Of a stretch of 13,094 nt of DNA, positions 6,049 through 13,094 are shown piece by piece. The DNA is from DAOPXV01 sp035352535 (lineage in GTDB: Bacteria > Muiribacteriota > UBA9980). The notes beneath the pieces are model-generated. The model was not told the DNA's origin, did no database searches, and saw only the letters and a program-made list of their open reading frames with translations. The stretch is taken from the NCBI GenBank assembly GCA_964545075.1, contig CAZJFS010000126.1:1-13094 (forward strand), in the 5' to 3' direction. Position numbers and translations under genes: made by a program. The number at the start of each line of letters is the position of its first letter. Position 1 is the stretch's first letter.

Positions 6049-7305
6049 ATGTATTCATTTTCGCGTTATATAAGGCGCGTGACCTTATTTTCAAACAACT
6101 GCAGAATGTTCATGATATCCAATTCGATACTGAGTTTCGGAATATCAGCCGTAGAGGTTTTTCTCGGATTATATTTGCTGGCGCTCGGGTTTCGCGAGGA
6201 TTTCATAGGGACTTATTACGCCGTTTCCACCGGAACTTCGGCCGCGCTTCTTATTTTAATGGGACGCCTCTCTGACAGAATAGGACGCATCGCGAGTTTT
6301 TACGCGACGCTTTTCGGGCACTTAACCGGATATCTGATACTTTTTTTTTATCAGGCGCCGGCCGCGATATTTTTATGCGGTTTTTTAAATGGCGCTTCAG
6401 CGGCGCTCAGGGCGTGCACCTCGTCGCCGTTTTTACATGAGAACGCCAGGCCTTCGGAGCGTGAATACGTTTTTTCCGCGTCATCGAGCTATCTTCTTGT
6501 CGGAAGTATGCTCGGAAGCATCGCGGGAGGATACATGCCGGTATTATTCTCAAAGTTTTTCAGGGCGGCGGGGATGCTCGAAGCGTACAGGTATTCCGTC
6601 ATCGCGGCATCCGCTTTTATTCTTGCGTCTATCTGGCCGTTGTTTTATATGAAGGAGGCTCCAGGCGTCAGGCGCTCCGGAGTGCCCGCTATCGACGCGC
6701 TAAAGCATTCCAGGTGCGAAGGCAATCGTTCGTTCAACGATCCGGAAGGCTTGTATTATTATAAATTCGTAATATATACTTTTCTGATAGGATGCGGAGC
6801 CGGCCTCATTGTTCCTTTTTTCAACGTTTATTTCGCGCAGAAGTTTTCCATGGATTCGAGCCGCATCGGAATAATATTCATGATCGGTAATATTATGACG
6901 GCTGTTCTCATGATGATAACCCCGATCATAACCGAGCGCTTTGGAAAGATAAATTCGATAGTGGTTATGGAATTAATGTCGCTGCCATTTCTTCTGATAC
7001 TGGGCTTCTCGGCTTCGGTTCCGCTGTGCGTAGCGGCTTATTTTATAAGAGGCGCGCTGATGAATATGAACAACCCGGTTTTCATGAATATAGTCATGGA
7101 ACTGACGCCCGATCACGAAAGGGGAAGGATAAGCTCTATAGTGACGCTCGGCGATAATTTCTCCAGGACCATTTCGACTTACGTTTCCGGGATGATAATG
7201 ACCAACCACGGAGTAAGCCAGCCTTACGCTCTCACAGCCGCTTTTTACACTCTCGCGGCTTTTTATATTTACTTCTCTTTCGCCAGATATGAAAAAAAAC
7301 GGTAA
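6049..7305 (+). CDS. Major facilitator superfamily transporter
   Basis: This 418-residue integral membrane protein has about 12 hydrophobic segments in two halves, separated by a polar loop near residues 205-235 (GVRRSGVPAIDALKH onward). The MFS motif A between helices 2 and 3 is clear: GRLSDRIGR at about 71-79. The weaker copy in the second half reads TERFGKIN. The general fold is secure. The substrate cannot be read from sequence; drug or sugar efflux types share this layout. The ATG at 6049 lacks a ribosome-binding site but sits 8 bp after a good promoter -10. Internal ATGs at 6106 and 6112 also lack ribosome-binding sites and would remove only a basic, presumably cytoplasmic, N-terminal stretch. 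It is divergent from the two-component operon and converges on the M48 peptidase gene, with 11 bp between stop codons and no terminator visible. Confidence 0.88.
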   Translation: MYSFSRYIRRVTLFSNNCRMFMISNSILSFGISAVEVFLGLYLLALGFREDFIGTYYAVSTGTSAALLILMGRLSDRIGRIASFYATLFGHLTGYLILFFYQAPAAIFLCGFLNGASAALRACTSSPFLHENARPSEREYVFSASSSYLLVGSMLGSIAGGYMPVLFSKFFRAAGMLEAYRYSVIAASAFILASIWPLFYMKEAPGVRRSGVPAIDALKHSRCEGNRSFNDPEGLYYYKFVIYTFLIGCGAGLIVPFFNVYFAQKFSMDSSRIGIIFMIGNIMTAVLMMITPIITERFGKINSIVVMELMSLPFLLILGFSASVPLCVAAYFIRGALMNMNNPVFMNIVMELTPDHERGRISSIVTLGDNFSRTISTYVSGMIMTNHGVSQPYALTAAFYTLAAFYIYFSFARYEKKR

Positions 7306-7316
7306 GACGCTCCAAC

Positions 7317-8576
7317 TCAGTTCGCCGCGGCTTTTTCGGCCATGATAATTCTTTCGATGGCGGGAGGATGCGTTCCGAACCAGAACTGGTTAATTGGATG
7401 CGCCTCGAGGTTAGACCGGTTATCGATGGCGAGCTTTTTATTCATCGATATATAATCCGGTTCTATTTTTTCCGGTCTCGCTATTTTTTCCAGAGTGAAC
7501 ATGTCCGCCGCTTTTTCGAACTCGCGGCTTATTATATTTTCCAGGGGCGCCAATAAAAAAAGCGCGCAAACATGCAATATAAAATATAATGGAAGCATCG
7601 CCGCTGAGGCTCCTTTAAAAAGCGAAGACGGTTCGATTCCGAATACCGGCGCGATATGCTTTATTAAAAGCGATATGAAGAAGATTGCCGCGGACGCTAT
7701 GGCGACCCCGTAAAACTCATGATTTGAAATATAGTGCCCCAGTTCATGCCCGTAAACGATCTTCACTTCGGCGCGGCTGTGATTCTTAAGAAGCGTGTCG
7801 CATATAAATATTCTTTTCCACGGCCCGAAACCGGTAAAAAAAGCGTTTGAATGGTTCGAATACCTGCTTTCGTCAACCACTTCTATTTTTTCGGCCGTTA
7901 CGCCGTTCGCCGCGGCCGCGGCGATAAGTTCGCCCGAAAGCTTTTCATCCTTCAAAGCGCTTATGTCGTAAAATAAGGGGAGCGCTACCCATTGCAGCAG
8001 GAGAAGGAAAAGAAGGCCGGATACGAAAGCGGTCAGCGGAAGTATGAAATGCCATTTTTTTTCAAAACGCTCAAGCGTGAATTTTATAATCAATATTATT
8101 ATAACGGATACGATAAGTTCAATGGCTTGCGCCTTCAACTGAAGCGTCAGCCAGCCTGAAAGAGACAGGTTTGAGAAGCCGAAAGCCCTTTCCTTCAAAA
8201 ACCCCAGCACGTATAAAAAAGGCAATTGAGAAGCCGAAAGTCCGGCGTAGAAATCCGTGAATAAAAAAGCGAGTCCGGCGTATGGACGCTTTTCTGATAT
8301 CGCGGAAAGCCTTTCAAAACTTCGGACCCGGACGTTTGAAAAAATGCAGATTGAAAAATAAACCGCCGTCCATATAAAAAGCGCGACCCTGAATTCATAA
8401 CCCTGGCGGAGATATTCAAGGCCGTCATTTATATTAGCGGGCGTGAAATATTTCAGAAGAAGCGCGGTGTGAGCAGGATCGTTATTCGCCAGATATCCCG
8501 TTATAAGAAGCGAGAGCCTGGCGACGAGATAAAACGAGAAGGTTATATATATCAGCCTGTTAAAAAAATCATTCAT
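7317..8576 (-). CDS. Ste24-like M48 family membrane metalloprotease
   Basis: A zinc endopeptidase of the M48A (Ste24/CAAX protease-like) type, 419 residues from ATG 8576. Several transmembrane helices precede and follow the catalytic part. The zinc site is HELGH (277-281), and the third ligand is the glutamate of SREFEKAAD (E354) with conserved D358 four residues on. The family motifs SNHSNAFFTGFG (upstream of the active site) and THPPAIERI (near the C-terminus, substrate binding) are both present, so it should be active. Bacteria lack CAAX prenylation in general, and such proteins are thought to act in membrane protein quality control, so the eukaryotic substrate should not be assumed. A TTG at 8582 is an alternative start, and neither start has a clear ribosome-binding site. 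It lies 68 nt after glgX, with an AT-rich patch between them but no good -35/-10 pair. Confidence 0.93.
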   Translation of the reverse strand: MNDFFNRLIYITFSFYLVARLSLLITGYLANNDPAHTALLLKYFTPANINDGLEYLRQGYEFRVALFIWTAVYFSICIFSNVRVRSFERLSAISEKRPYAGLAFLFTDFYAGLSASQLPFLYVLGFLKERAFGFSNLSLSGWLTLQLKAQAIELIVSVIIILIIKFTLERFEKKWHFILPLTAFVSGLLFLLLLQWVALPLFYDISALKDEKLSGELIAAAAANGVTAEKIEVVDESRYSNHSNAFFTGFGPWKRIFICDTLLKNHSRAEVKIVYGHELGHYISNHEFYGVAIASAAIFFISLLIKHIAPVFGIEPSSLFKGASAAMLPLYFILHVCALFLLAPLENIISREFEKAADMFTLEKIARPEKIEPDYISMNKKLAIDNRSNLEAHPINQFWFGTHPPAIERIIMAEKAAAN

Positions 8577-8644
8577 TTTCAATGCGCGTTTCTTTATAAT
8601 GTATTATATATATTCAATGGGGATAAATTACCGCGGCCCCGACA

Positions 8645-10798
8645 TTATTTTTCGGCGAGAATTATTATCGACCTCGGGCGGGCTGTTATCGTTTTCGGTG
8701 AGTGGAGCGGCATATTATCGTCGTCGAATATATCCCGGCCGGCGCATTCGAAGGTATCCGCCTTTAACCGCCATTTTTTGCCTGGCAGGTTTTTGGGGAT
8801 CTCGAATTCTAGTTTTTCAGTATACGCGTTAATTACTATGTAAAATCTCCGGTTGTATTCCTTGATGCCGGTTATCGCCGGAGCGCCGTTTAAAGTGAAC
8901 GCGATGGAATGAGAGGACGGAGTCCAGTCGGGCTGGTTTAGCTTGACGCCGTGCCAGGTTATAAATTCGGATATTTCAGAATTTTTAGACCGGGTTTCCT
9001 CTTTTTTCTTGAGGAAGGTTTCGAGGCAAAATATGGTGTTGTCCTTGCGAAAAGCGATAATTTTCTTGAAAAAATCAAAAATTTCGACGTTTTTCGCGAC
9101 GTAATCCCAATCGTGCCATGAAATTTCATTATCCTGGCAGTAGCCGTTGTTGTTGCCGCGCTGCGTTCTGAAAAATTCGTCTCCGCCGAGTATCATTGGC
9201 GTTCCCTGCGCCAGCATCAGAAGCGCCGCGAAATTTTTGACCTGTCTTATTCTGACGCGGTTGATATCGGGATCTCCGGTTTCCCCCTCGGCTCCGTAAT
9301 TATAACTTCTGTTATCATTGGTCCCGTCGGAATTGTTTTCGCCGTTTTCAAAGTTGTTTTTTTTATTATAGCTTACGAGGTCGCGGAGGGTAAATCCATC
9401 GTGGCAGGTCACGAAATTGATGCTGTGATAAGGCGCGCGGCCGTTGTTATAAAGGTCGGGGCTGCCGCATAACCTCGTGGCGAGTCTTGAAATACAGTCC
9501 GAATCGCCCTTTATAAAGCTTCTGATATCGTCGCGGAATTTTCCGTTCCATTCCGCCCAGCCTTCCGGGAATTCGCCAACCTTGTAGCAGCCTCCGGCGT
9601 CCCAGCCTTCCGCTATAAGTTTCGTTCCTGACAGTATAGGGTCGCCCTGGATATCTTTTAAGAGGCTGTTTTCGCCAAGCCACTCGCCCGACGAGCTGCG
9701 CCCTAATATGGACGCGAGGTCGAAGCGGAAGCCGTCGACGTGCATTTCTGTCACGAAATAGCGCAGGCTGTCGATTATCATGTTTTTTACCGCCGGATGA
9801 TTGCAGTTTAAAGTATTTCCACATCCGGAGTAGTTCTTGTAAAATCTGTGATTATTCTCGAGATGATAGTAAACGGAGTTGTCGATTCCCTTGAATGAGA
9901 TTGTCGGACCCACTTCGTTGCCCTCGCCCGTATGGTTGTAAACGACGTCTAAAATAACCTCAATTGAAGCTTTGTGGAGCTCCCTGACCATTTTCTTGAA
10001 TTCGTTGACTGAATTCCTCGGGTCTTTTGAAGAAGCGAAAACATTATTAAGGGAGAAAAATGACAGTGAGTTGTAGCCCCAATAATTTCTAAGGCGTTCT
10101 CCGGTTTTGGGATTGACGCGTATTATTTCATTCTCGTTGAATTCGTGAACCGGAAGAAGTTCGATCGCGGTGATTCCAAGTTCGCGAAAATACGGGATCT
10201 TTTCGATGAGCCCGGAGAAAGTTCCGGGCGCGGCTGTTTTGGAAGATGGATGGATGGTAAGCCCTCGTACGCTGGTCTCGTAAATGATGGTCTTGTTCAA
10301 GGGCGTCCGCGGGGGCTGGTCGTCTTCCCAGTCGAAAGAAGAGTCGTCGATGACGACGCACTTCATGGCGGAGCTCATATTGTTGATTTTGGAGGGAGTC
10401 AGATCCATATCTTTGCCGGCCGTCCGGTCATAACTATAGGTTTCGTTATCCTTCCAGAGGAATTTTTCCACGAGCGCCTTCGCGTATGGGTCTATCAGAA
10501 GTTTGTTTTTATTGAACCTGTGGCCGTTTTCGACCGGCGTATATTTTCCGTCCATTCTGTATGCGTAATAGATGTTGTTTTCCAGGGGCGATACGTGAAT
10601 ATGCCAGATATCCCCCGTTTTATTTTTTTTAGGGTCGAGTTTTATAGAACAAAAAGATTTGTCGGCGTTTTCGGCGTTGAAAAGCTCCAGCGTGACGCCC
10701 GTGGCGTTTTTAGAAAAAATGGCAAAATTAATGCCGCCTTTTTTATCAAAAGCGGCACCCAGAGGATAAGGATTTCCTTTAGATGTTTTATAACTCAT
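8645..10798 (-). CDS. glgX: Glycogen debranching enzyme GlgX (GH13 isoamylase type)
   Basis: This 717-residue cytosolic enzyme hydrolyses alpha-1,6 branches of glycogen limit dextrins. An N-terminal CBM48 domain (about 8-100, starting GNPYPLGAAFDKKGGINFAIFS) precedes the GH13 barrel. The four conserved regions are present: DVVYNHTGEG (284-293), GFRFDLASILGR with nucleophile D360, LIAEGWD with acid/base E397, and FVTCHDGFTLRDL with the stabilising D467. GGDEFFRTQRGNNNGYCQDN is the usual GlgX loop. A C-terminal beta domain follows. Length and residues match active GlgX/isoamylase enzymes. The ATG lies 23 nt after the cheX stop codon, with only a weak GAGTGA site 10 nt upstream. No other glycogen genes are in the window. 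Its place behind cheY-cheX is unusual and may only reflect co-transcription. Confidence 0.96.
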   Translation of the reverse strand: MSYKTSKGNPYPLGAAFDKKGGINFAIFSKNATGVTLELFNAENADKSFCSIKLDPKKNKTGDIWHIHVSPLENNIYYAYRMDGKYTPVENGHRFNKNKLLIDPYAKALVEKFLWKDNETYSYDRTAGKDMDLTPSKINNMSSAMKCVVIDDSSFDWEDDQPPRTPLNKTIIYETSVRGLTIHPSSKTAAPGTFSGLIEKIPYFRELGITAIELLPVHEFNENEIIRVNPKTGERLRNYWGYNSLSFFSLNNVFASSKDPRNSVNEFKKMVRELHKASIEVILDVVYNHTGEGNEVGPTISFKGIDNSVYYHLENNHRFYKNYSGCGNTLNCNHPAVKNMIIDSLRYFVTEMHVDGFRFDLASILGRSSSGEWLGENSLLKDIQGDPILSGTKLIAEGWDAGGCYKVGEFPEGWAEWNGKFRDDIRSFIKGDSDCISRLATRLCGSPDLYNNGRAPYHSINFVTCHDGFTLRDLVSYNKKNNFENGENNSDGTNDNRSYNYGAEGETGDPDINRVRIRQVKNFAALLMLAQGTPMILGGDEFFRTQRGNNNGYCQDNEISWHDWDYVAKNVEIFDFFKKIIAFRKDNTIFCLETFLKKKEETRSKNSEISEFITWHGVKLNQPDWTPSSHSIAFTLNGAPAITGIKEYNRRFYIVINAYTEKLEFEIPKNLPGKKWRLKADTFECAGRDIFDDDNMPLHSPKTITARPRSIIILAEK

Positions 10799-10821
10799 AA
10801 TATAATTTCACTCGCGATTGT

Positions 10822-11325
10822 TCAGCTTTTTTCTTTTAAAGCGATATTAAGCTCGAGATTTCCAAATTGCGTCTGGAAAGGAATAAGTATAGCCTGCACG
10901 TCAGATTCGGGAATCATAATTTCTTTTCCGATGAAGAGCGTGGGCGGCGAAAAATCCGCGTTGTACCCGGCGTTTGAAAGAATCGATATGGCTTTTCCGG
11001 TTATCATATTCGTCATTTCCGAGAGCGCCGAGCGCGCGAGAGGAGTCAGCTCGTCGGAAACGCAGGTTTCTTTCAGCATATTCATCGATATTTGCGAGGC
11101 GAGTTTGTTGTCAAGAATGTAGATTACGCGACCGCGGATCGCTCCGATAACGCCGAGTATTATCACCGCGAGTTTTTCCGGCGAGGCGTGATTTTCCTTA
11201 GCTAGCTCGAGACCGAGCCGCGTGAAACTTATGCCTGAAACTATCTGCGGCAGAACCGTCGCGGCAGCTTCTATAAAAGGGTTTATAAATTCTTTTTTTA
11301 TGATACTCACCTCGATGTTTTTCAA
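10822..11325 (-). CDS. cheX: CheX-type CheY-P phosphatase
   Basis: CheX is a dimeric phosphatase of the CheC/CheX/FliY group that dephosphorylates CheY-P. The N-terminus (FINPFIEAAATVL) and the signature helix SALSEMTNMITGKA match the family. The catalytic pair of the ExxN motif is E103 and N106. The single motif copy and length of 167 residues fit CheX rather than CheC, which has two. It follows a CheY-like gene, its expected substrate. The start is unclear. TTG 11325 gives the longest frame with a weak GGAAG upstream, and GTG 11310 is another choice. The best ribosome-binding site, GAGGTGA, overlaps that GTG and lies 5 nt before an in-frame ATA, where the family homology would suggest starting. 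No receptor, CheA or CheW is in the window, so it may act on a non-motility system. Confidence 0.88.
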   Translation of the reverse strand: MKNIEVSIIKKEFINPFIEAAATVLPQIVSGISFTRLGLELAKENHASPEKLAVIILGVIGAIRGRVIYILDNKLASQISMNMLKETCVSDELTPLARSALSEMTNMITGKAISILSNAGYNADFSPPTLFIGKEIMIPESDVQAILIPFQTQFGNLELNIALKEKS

Positions 11326-11355
11326 AGAATGCGGCTTCCGGTTATTTCATTAAAG

Positions 11356-11730
11356 CTACATTTTCAATACTTTATCGATGGTGGCGATGAAATTGTCATC
11401 GGTGAAAGGCTTTACTATGAAGTGTTTGGCGCCTAACGTAAGCGCTTCGATAACCTTGTCCTTCTGGGACGCGGCTGAAACCATGACGACTTTAGCCTGG
11501 GCGTTTATCTGTTTTATCTGTCTCAGGCCTTCAATGCCTGAATCGCCGGGCATGGTAATATCCATCGTCACAATGTCAGGGGTTTCGGCCTGATAGACTT
11601 TAATGGCGTTTTCGACGTTCTCTGCTTCGTATATATTGGTGAATCCGAATTTCGCCAGGATTTTTTTAATGGTGTATCTCATGAATTGAGCGTCGTCTAC
11701 AACCAATACTTTTTCAGATCTTTCTGACAT
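11356..11730 (-). CDS. CheY-like single-domain response regulator
   Basis: A stand-alone receiver domain of 124 residues with no output domain. The acidic pocket D12 and D13, phosphoacceptor D57 (TMDITMPGDSG), switch S85 and K107 (IVKPF) are all present, so it should accept phosphate from a CheA-type kinase. It acts by protein contact, classically with the flagellar switch, but other partners are known. The ATG has AAGGAG 6 nt upstream. The downstream cheX begins 30 nt after its stop codon and encodes the probable phosphatase, as in CheX-containing bacteria. It is transcribed from its own promoter region (11771-11805), separate from queE. Without cheA or flagellar genes nearby, motility cannot be confirmed, so I give no gene symbol. 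Confidence 0.93.
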   Translation of the reverse strand: MSERSEKVLVVDDAQFMRYTIKKILAKFGFTNIYEAENVENAIKVYQAETPDIVTMDITMPGDSGIEGLRQIKQINAQAKVVMVSAASQKDKVIEALTLGAKHFIVKPFTDDNFIATIDKVLKM

Positions 11731-11770
11731 AAGCCTCTCCTTGAAAAATAATTAACGTTAAGTTTTTCAG

Positions 11771-11805
11771 AATATACATTTATCACATTATCAGTACAAA
11801 GTCAA
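11771..11805 (-). promoter_or_regulatory. Candidate promoter of the cheY-cheX operon
   Basis: On the minus strand TTGACT (11805-11800) is followed at once by TTGTAC (11799-11794). The latter stands 17 bp from TATATT (11776-11771), while TTGACT itself has better sequence but a 23-bp spacing. The start would fall near 11764, giving a leader of about 34 nt that includes the strong AAGGAG site. The boxes are imperfect. Confidence 0.4.
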
Positions 11806-11845
11806 TAAAAATTATCTTGATAAGTCGGCGGTCGCCTTCCAAAAA

Positions 11846-12523
11846 TCACACTCCCCTGGCATCGGGCGGCCAGATATATTTATGCATCTGAAGCTGGAAA
11901 CGAGCTTTGATATTGTCCTTGAGCATCCAGCCGATGATCGCTTCCGGTTTTATTTCACCATATACGGCGGAAAATAAGATGCCGCATTTTTTATCGAGAG
12001 CGTAAAGCTCTATTATTTTTTTTGAATATATGTAATCTTTTCTGCTTCCGATAACGAATTTGACCTCGTCATTTTTTTTCAGATAGCTAATATTGTCGAA
12101 ATCCATCATTTCCGACATGCCCGAAGATGGCGTTTTAACGTCCATTATGATTATCGCTTTTTTGTTGACGCTTTTTATGGATGCCGAGCCCGAAGTTTCG
12201 ATAAGAAGTTTTCTTTTTGTCCCGGTTTCAGAGAAATTTCGTATTATTTCGTTTATCAGGGCGAACGAATTTTTCTGGATAAGCGGCTCGCCTCCGGTGA
12301 GTTCGACAATCGGCGTATCGCTGGCGTTTATTTTTTTTATTATCGCCGCGAAATCAATATTTCGGCCTTCGTTATATGCGTATCTGGTGTCGCAGTATGA
12401 GCATCTTAGATTGCAGCCTGACAGGCGTATGAAAACGCACGGCAGACCAGCATACGAAGATTCGCCCTGGATGCTTTCAAATATTTCGTTGACCTTTACG
12501 CTTAACTGAGTGTCGGTTGGCAT
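11846..12523 (-). CDS. queE: 7-carboxy-7-deazaguanine synthase QueE (radical SAM)
   Basis: QueE converts 6-carboxy-tetrahydropterin to 7-carboxy-7-deazaguanine, the ring-contraction step on the way to preQ0 and tRNA queuosine. The 225 residues show VNEIFESIQGESSYAGLPCVFIR (11-33) with the substrate-binding segment. The radical-SAM cluster CNLRCSYC has ligands C37, C41 and C44 with the standard CX3CX2C spacing, and the SAM-binding ELTGGEP motif lies at 74-80. The C-terminal region (MHKYIWPP) also fits. There is no ATG, GTG or TTG between codon 1 and the VNEIF homology, so ATG 12523 is the only usable start. It has no ribosome-binding site and lies 7 bp after a strong -10, which suggests a leaderless mRNA. 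No queC, queD or queF is in the window. Confidence 0.95.
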   Translation of the reverse strand: MPTDTQLSVKVNEIFESIQGESSYAGLPCVFIRLSGCNLRCSYCDTRYAYNEGRNIDFAAIIKKINASDTPIVELTGGEPLIQKNSFALINEIIRNFSETGTKRKLLIETSGSASIKSVNKKAIIIMDVKTPSSGMSEMMDFDNISYLKKNDEVKFVIGSRKDYIYSKKIIELYALDKKCGILFSAVYGEIKPEAIIGWMLKDNIKARFQLQMHKYIWPPDARGV

Positions 12524-12530
12524 AGGTCAT

Positions 12531-12559
12531 ATTATATCAGATTTAAAATATTGTTTCAA
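12531..12559 (-). promoter_or_regulatory. Strong extended -10 promoter of queE (leaderless arrangement)
   Basis: TTGAAA (12559-12554), a 17-bp spacer and TATAAT (12536-12531) with TG one base upstream (TGATATAAT) form a near-consensus promoter. The ATG of queE begins 7 nt after the -10 box, so transcription is expected to start on or next to the A of the start codon. Confidence 0.75.
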
Positions 12560-12591
12560 TATAAATAATATACAATAAATCAATTTTATAA

Positions 12592-12620
12592 TTGAAAAAA
12601 ATTTAAAACTATGATAAAAT
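12592..12620 (+). promoter_or_regulatory. Promoter 1 upstream of the helicase gene
   Basis: TTGAAA (12592-12597), 17 bp, and TAAAAT (12615-12620) with TG before it (TGATAAAAT). The start would be near 12627, giving a leader of about 59 nt. The region is very AT-rich, which raises the chance-match rate. Confidence 0.5.
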
Positions 12621-12627
12621 AAGTTTC

Positions 12628-12656
12628 TTGATATTTATAATCAAAAATAATAAAAT
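12628..12656 (+). promoter_or_regulatory. Promoter 2 upstream of the helicase gene
   Basis: TTGATA (12628-12633), 17 bp, and TAAAAT (12651-12656). The start would be near 12663, leaving a short leader that still includes the AAGAAGG ribosome-binding site at 12669-12675. It may be used in tandem with promoter 1 or be a chance match in AT-rich sequence. Confidence 0.4.
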
Positions 12657-12685
12657 TTAATTGATCGTAAGAAGGTTATTATTAT

Positions 12686-13094
12686 ATGGACATTTTAGAT
12701 TCCCTGAATCCGCCGCAGTATGAAGCTGTTACCAATACCGACGGGCCTCTCATTATTTTCGCCGGCGCCGGCACCGGAAAGACAAAGGTCATAACTCATA
12801 GAATACTATACCTGGTCAGCAAGAAAAACGTTAATCCTAAAAACATACTGGCCATAACTTTTACCAATAAGGCGGCCGACGAAATGCGCGAGCGCGTAAA
12901 CGTCCTTATGCCCGACGTATGCCGCGACATCTGGATATCAACTTTTCACAGGATATGCCTTTATATTTTAAGGAACCATCCCGAAGAACTCGGATACTCA
13001 AAAGATTTTGTTATTTATGATGACGGCGACCAGCTTTCGGTTATCAAGGAATGCGCCGAGGAGCTCAAGATCGGCGACGATATAATAAAACCTC
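12686..13094 (+). CDS. UvrD/PcrA/Rep-type DNA helicase, 5' part
   Basis: The frame starts at ATG 12686 and remains open to the right edge, giving 136 codons of a superfamily 1A 3'-to-5' DNA helicase used in repair and replication restart. The motifs appear in the proper order. The Q motif is LNPPQYEAV with Q11. Walker A is AGAGTGKT (26-33), motif Ia is ILAITFTNKAADEMRERV (54-71), and motif Ib is ISTFHRICLYILR (84-96). The segment YDDGDQLSVIKE resembles the PcrA/UvrD stretch after motif Ib. UvrD, PcrA and Rep cannot be told apart from this part. AAGAAGG lies 10 nt before the ATG. It is divergent from queE across a 162-bp AT-rich region and has two possible promoters there. Confidence 0.95.
   Translation, partial: MDILDSLNPPQYEAVTNTDGPLIIFAGAGTGKTKVITHRILYLVSKKNVNPKNILAITFTNKAADEMRERVNVLMPDVCRDIWISTFHRICLYILRNHPEELGYSKDFVIYDDGDQLSVIKECAEELKIGDDIIKP

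Noticed and set aside
10145..11122. A 325-codon plus-strand open frame antisense to glgX and cheX
   Set aside because: It lies wholly opposite two well-recognised genes, has no recognisable domain, and crosses their junction; it is a shadow of GC-biased codon positions.
11812..11846. Terminator after queE (small inverted repeats GGCGACCGCC and TTATCAAGATAA)
   Set aside because: Stems of 3-5 bp with 2-4 nt loops are too weak, and the T-rich tail is part of ordinary AT-rich promoter sequence.

Overview
This 13.1 kb window comes from a bacterial chromosome, apparently an uncultured lineage assembled as a scaffold. It holds a run of exactly 100 Ns inside a repetitive gene, the conventional placeholder for a gap of unknown size. 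Base composition is moderately AT-rich by eye, with very AT-rich promoters. TTG start codons occur (surE certainly). I cannot name the phylum from sequence alone. The gene set (sigma-54 two-component pair, CheX/CheY, Ste24-type M48 peptidase, GlgX, an alanine/lysine/proline repeat protein, a DUF2582 winged-helix protein) suits deep-branching bacterial phyla, but this is only an impression.

Region 1 (1-2836, minus strand) looks like one operon read from a promoter at 2808-2836. It runs: histone-H1-like KKAxPx repeat protein, SANT/Myb-like DNA-binding protein, small winged-helix protein, SurE nucleotidase, RidA-family deaminase, and an unidentified protein cut by the window edge. The junction of the first two genes is the most unusual place in the window. 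The repeat gene ends in a 12-A run that forms a canonical -1 slippery heptamer (A AAA AAC) directly before its stop codon. The -1 frame then runs open, with no ATG, GTG or TTG codon for 27 codons, into the DNA-binding gene, and a strong stem-loop lies in between. The two genes may make a frameshifted fusion: a basic tail joined to a sequence-specific DNA-binding domain. An indel error in the A-run would give the same picture.

Region 2 (2875-6048, minus strand) is a two-component system: a membrane histidine kinase followed by its NtrC-type sigma-54 activator, whose GAFTGA loop reads GAFTNA. The divergent intergenic region holds a 12-bp palindrome and the promoter of an MFS transporter.

Region 3 (6049-8576) is the plus-strand MFS transporter, ending 11 bp from a convergent Ste24-like membrane metalloprotease.

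Region 4 (7317-11805, minus strand) is a probable cheY-cheX-glgX-M48 peptidase run. It places a chemotaxis response regulator and a CheY-P phosphatase in front of a glycogen debranching enzyme.

Region 5 (11846-13094) has queE (7-deazaguanine synthesis) divergent from the 5' end of a UvrD/PcrA-type helicase gene. The MFS and queE promoters both place the expected transcription start at or within about two bases of the start codon, suggesting leaderless mRNAs.

No tRNA, rRNA, CRISPR array, insertion sequence or prophage gene was seen.
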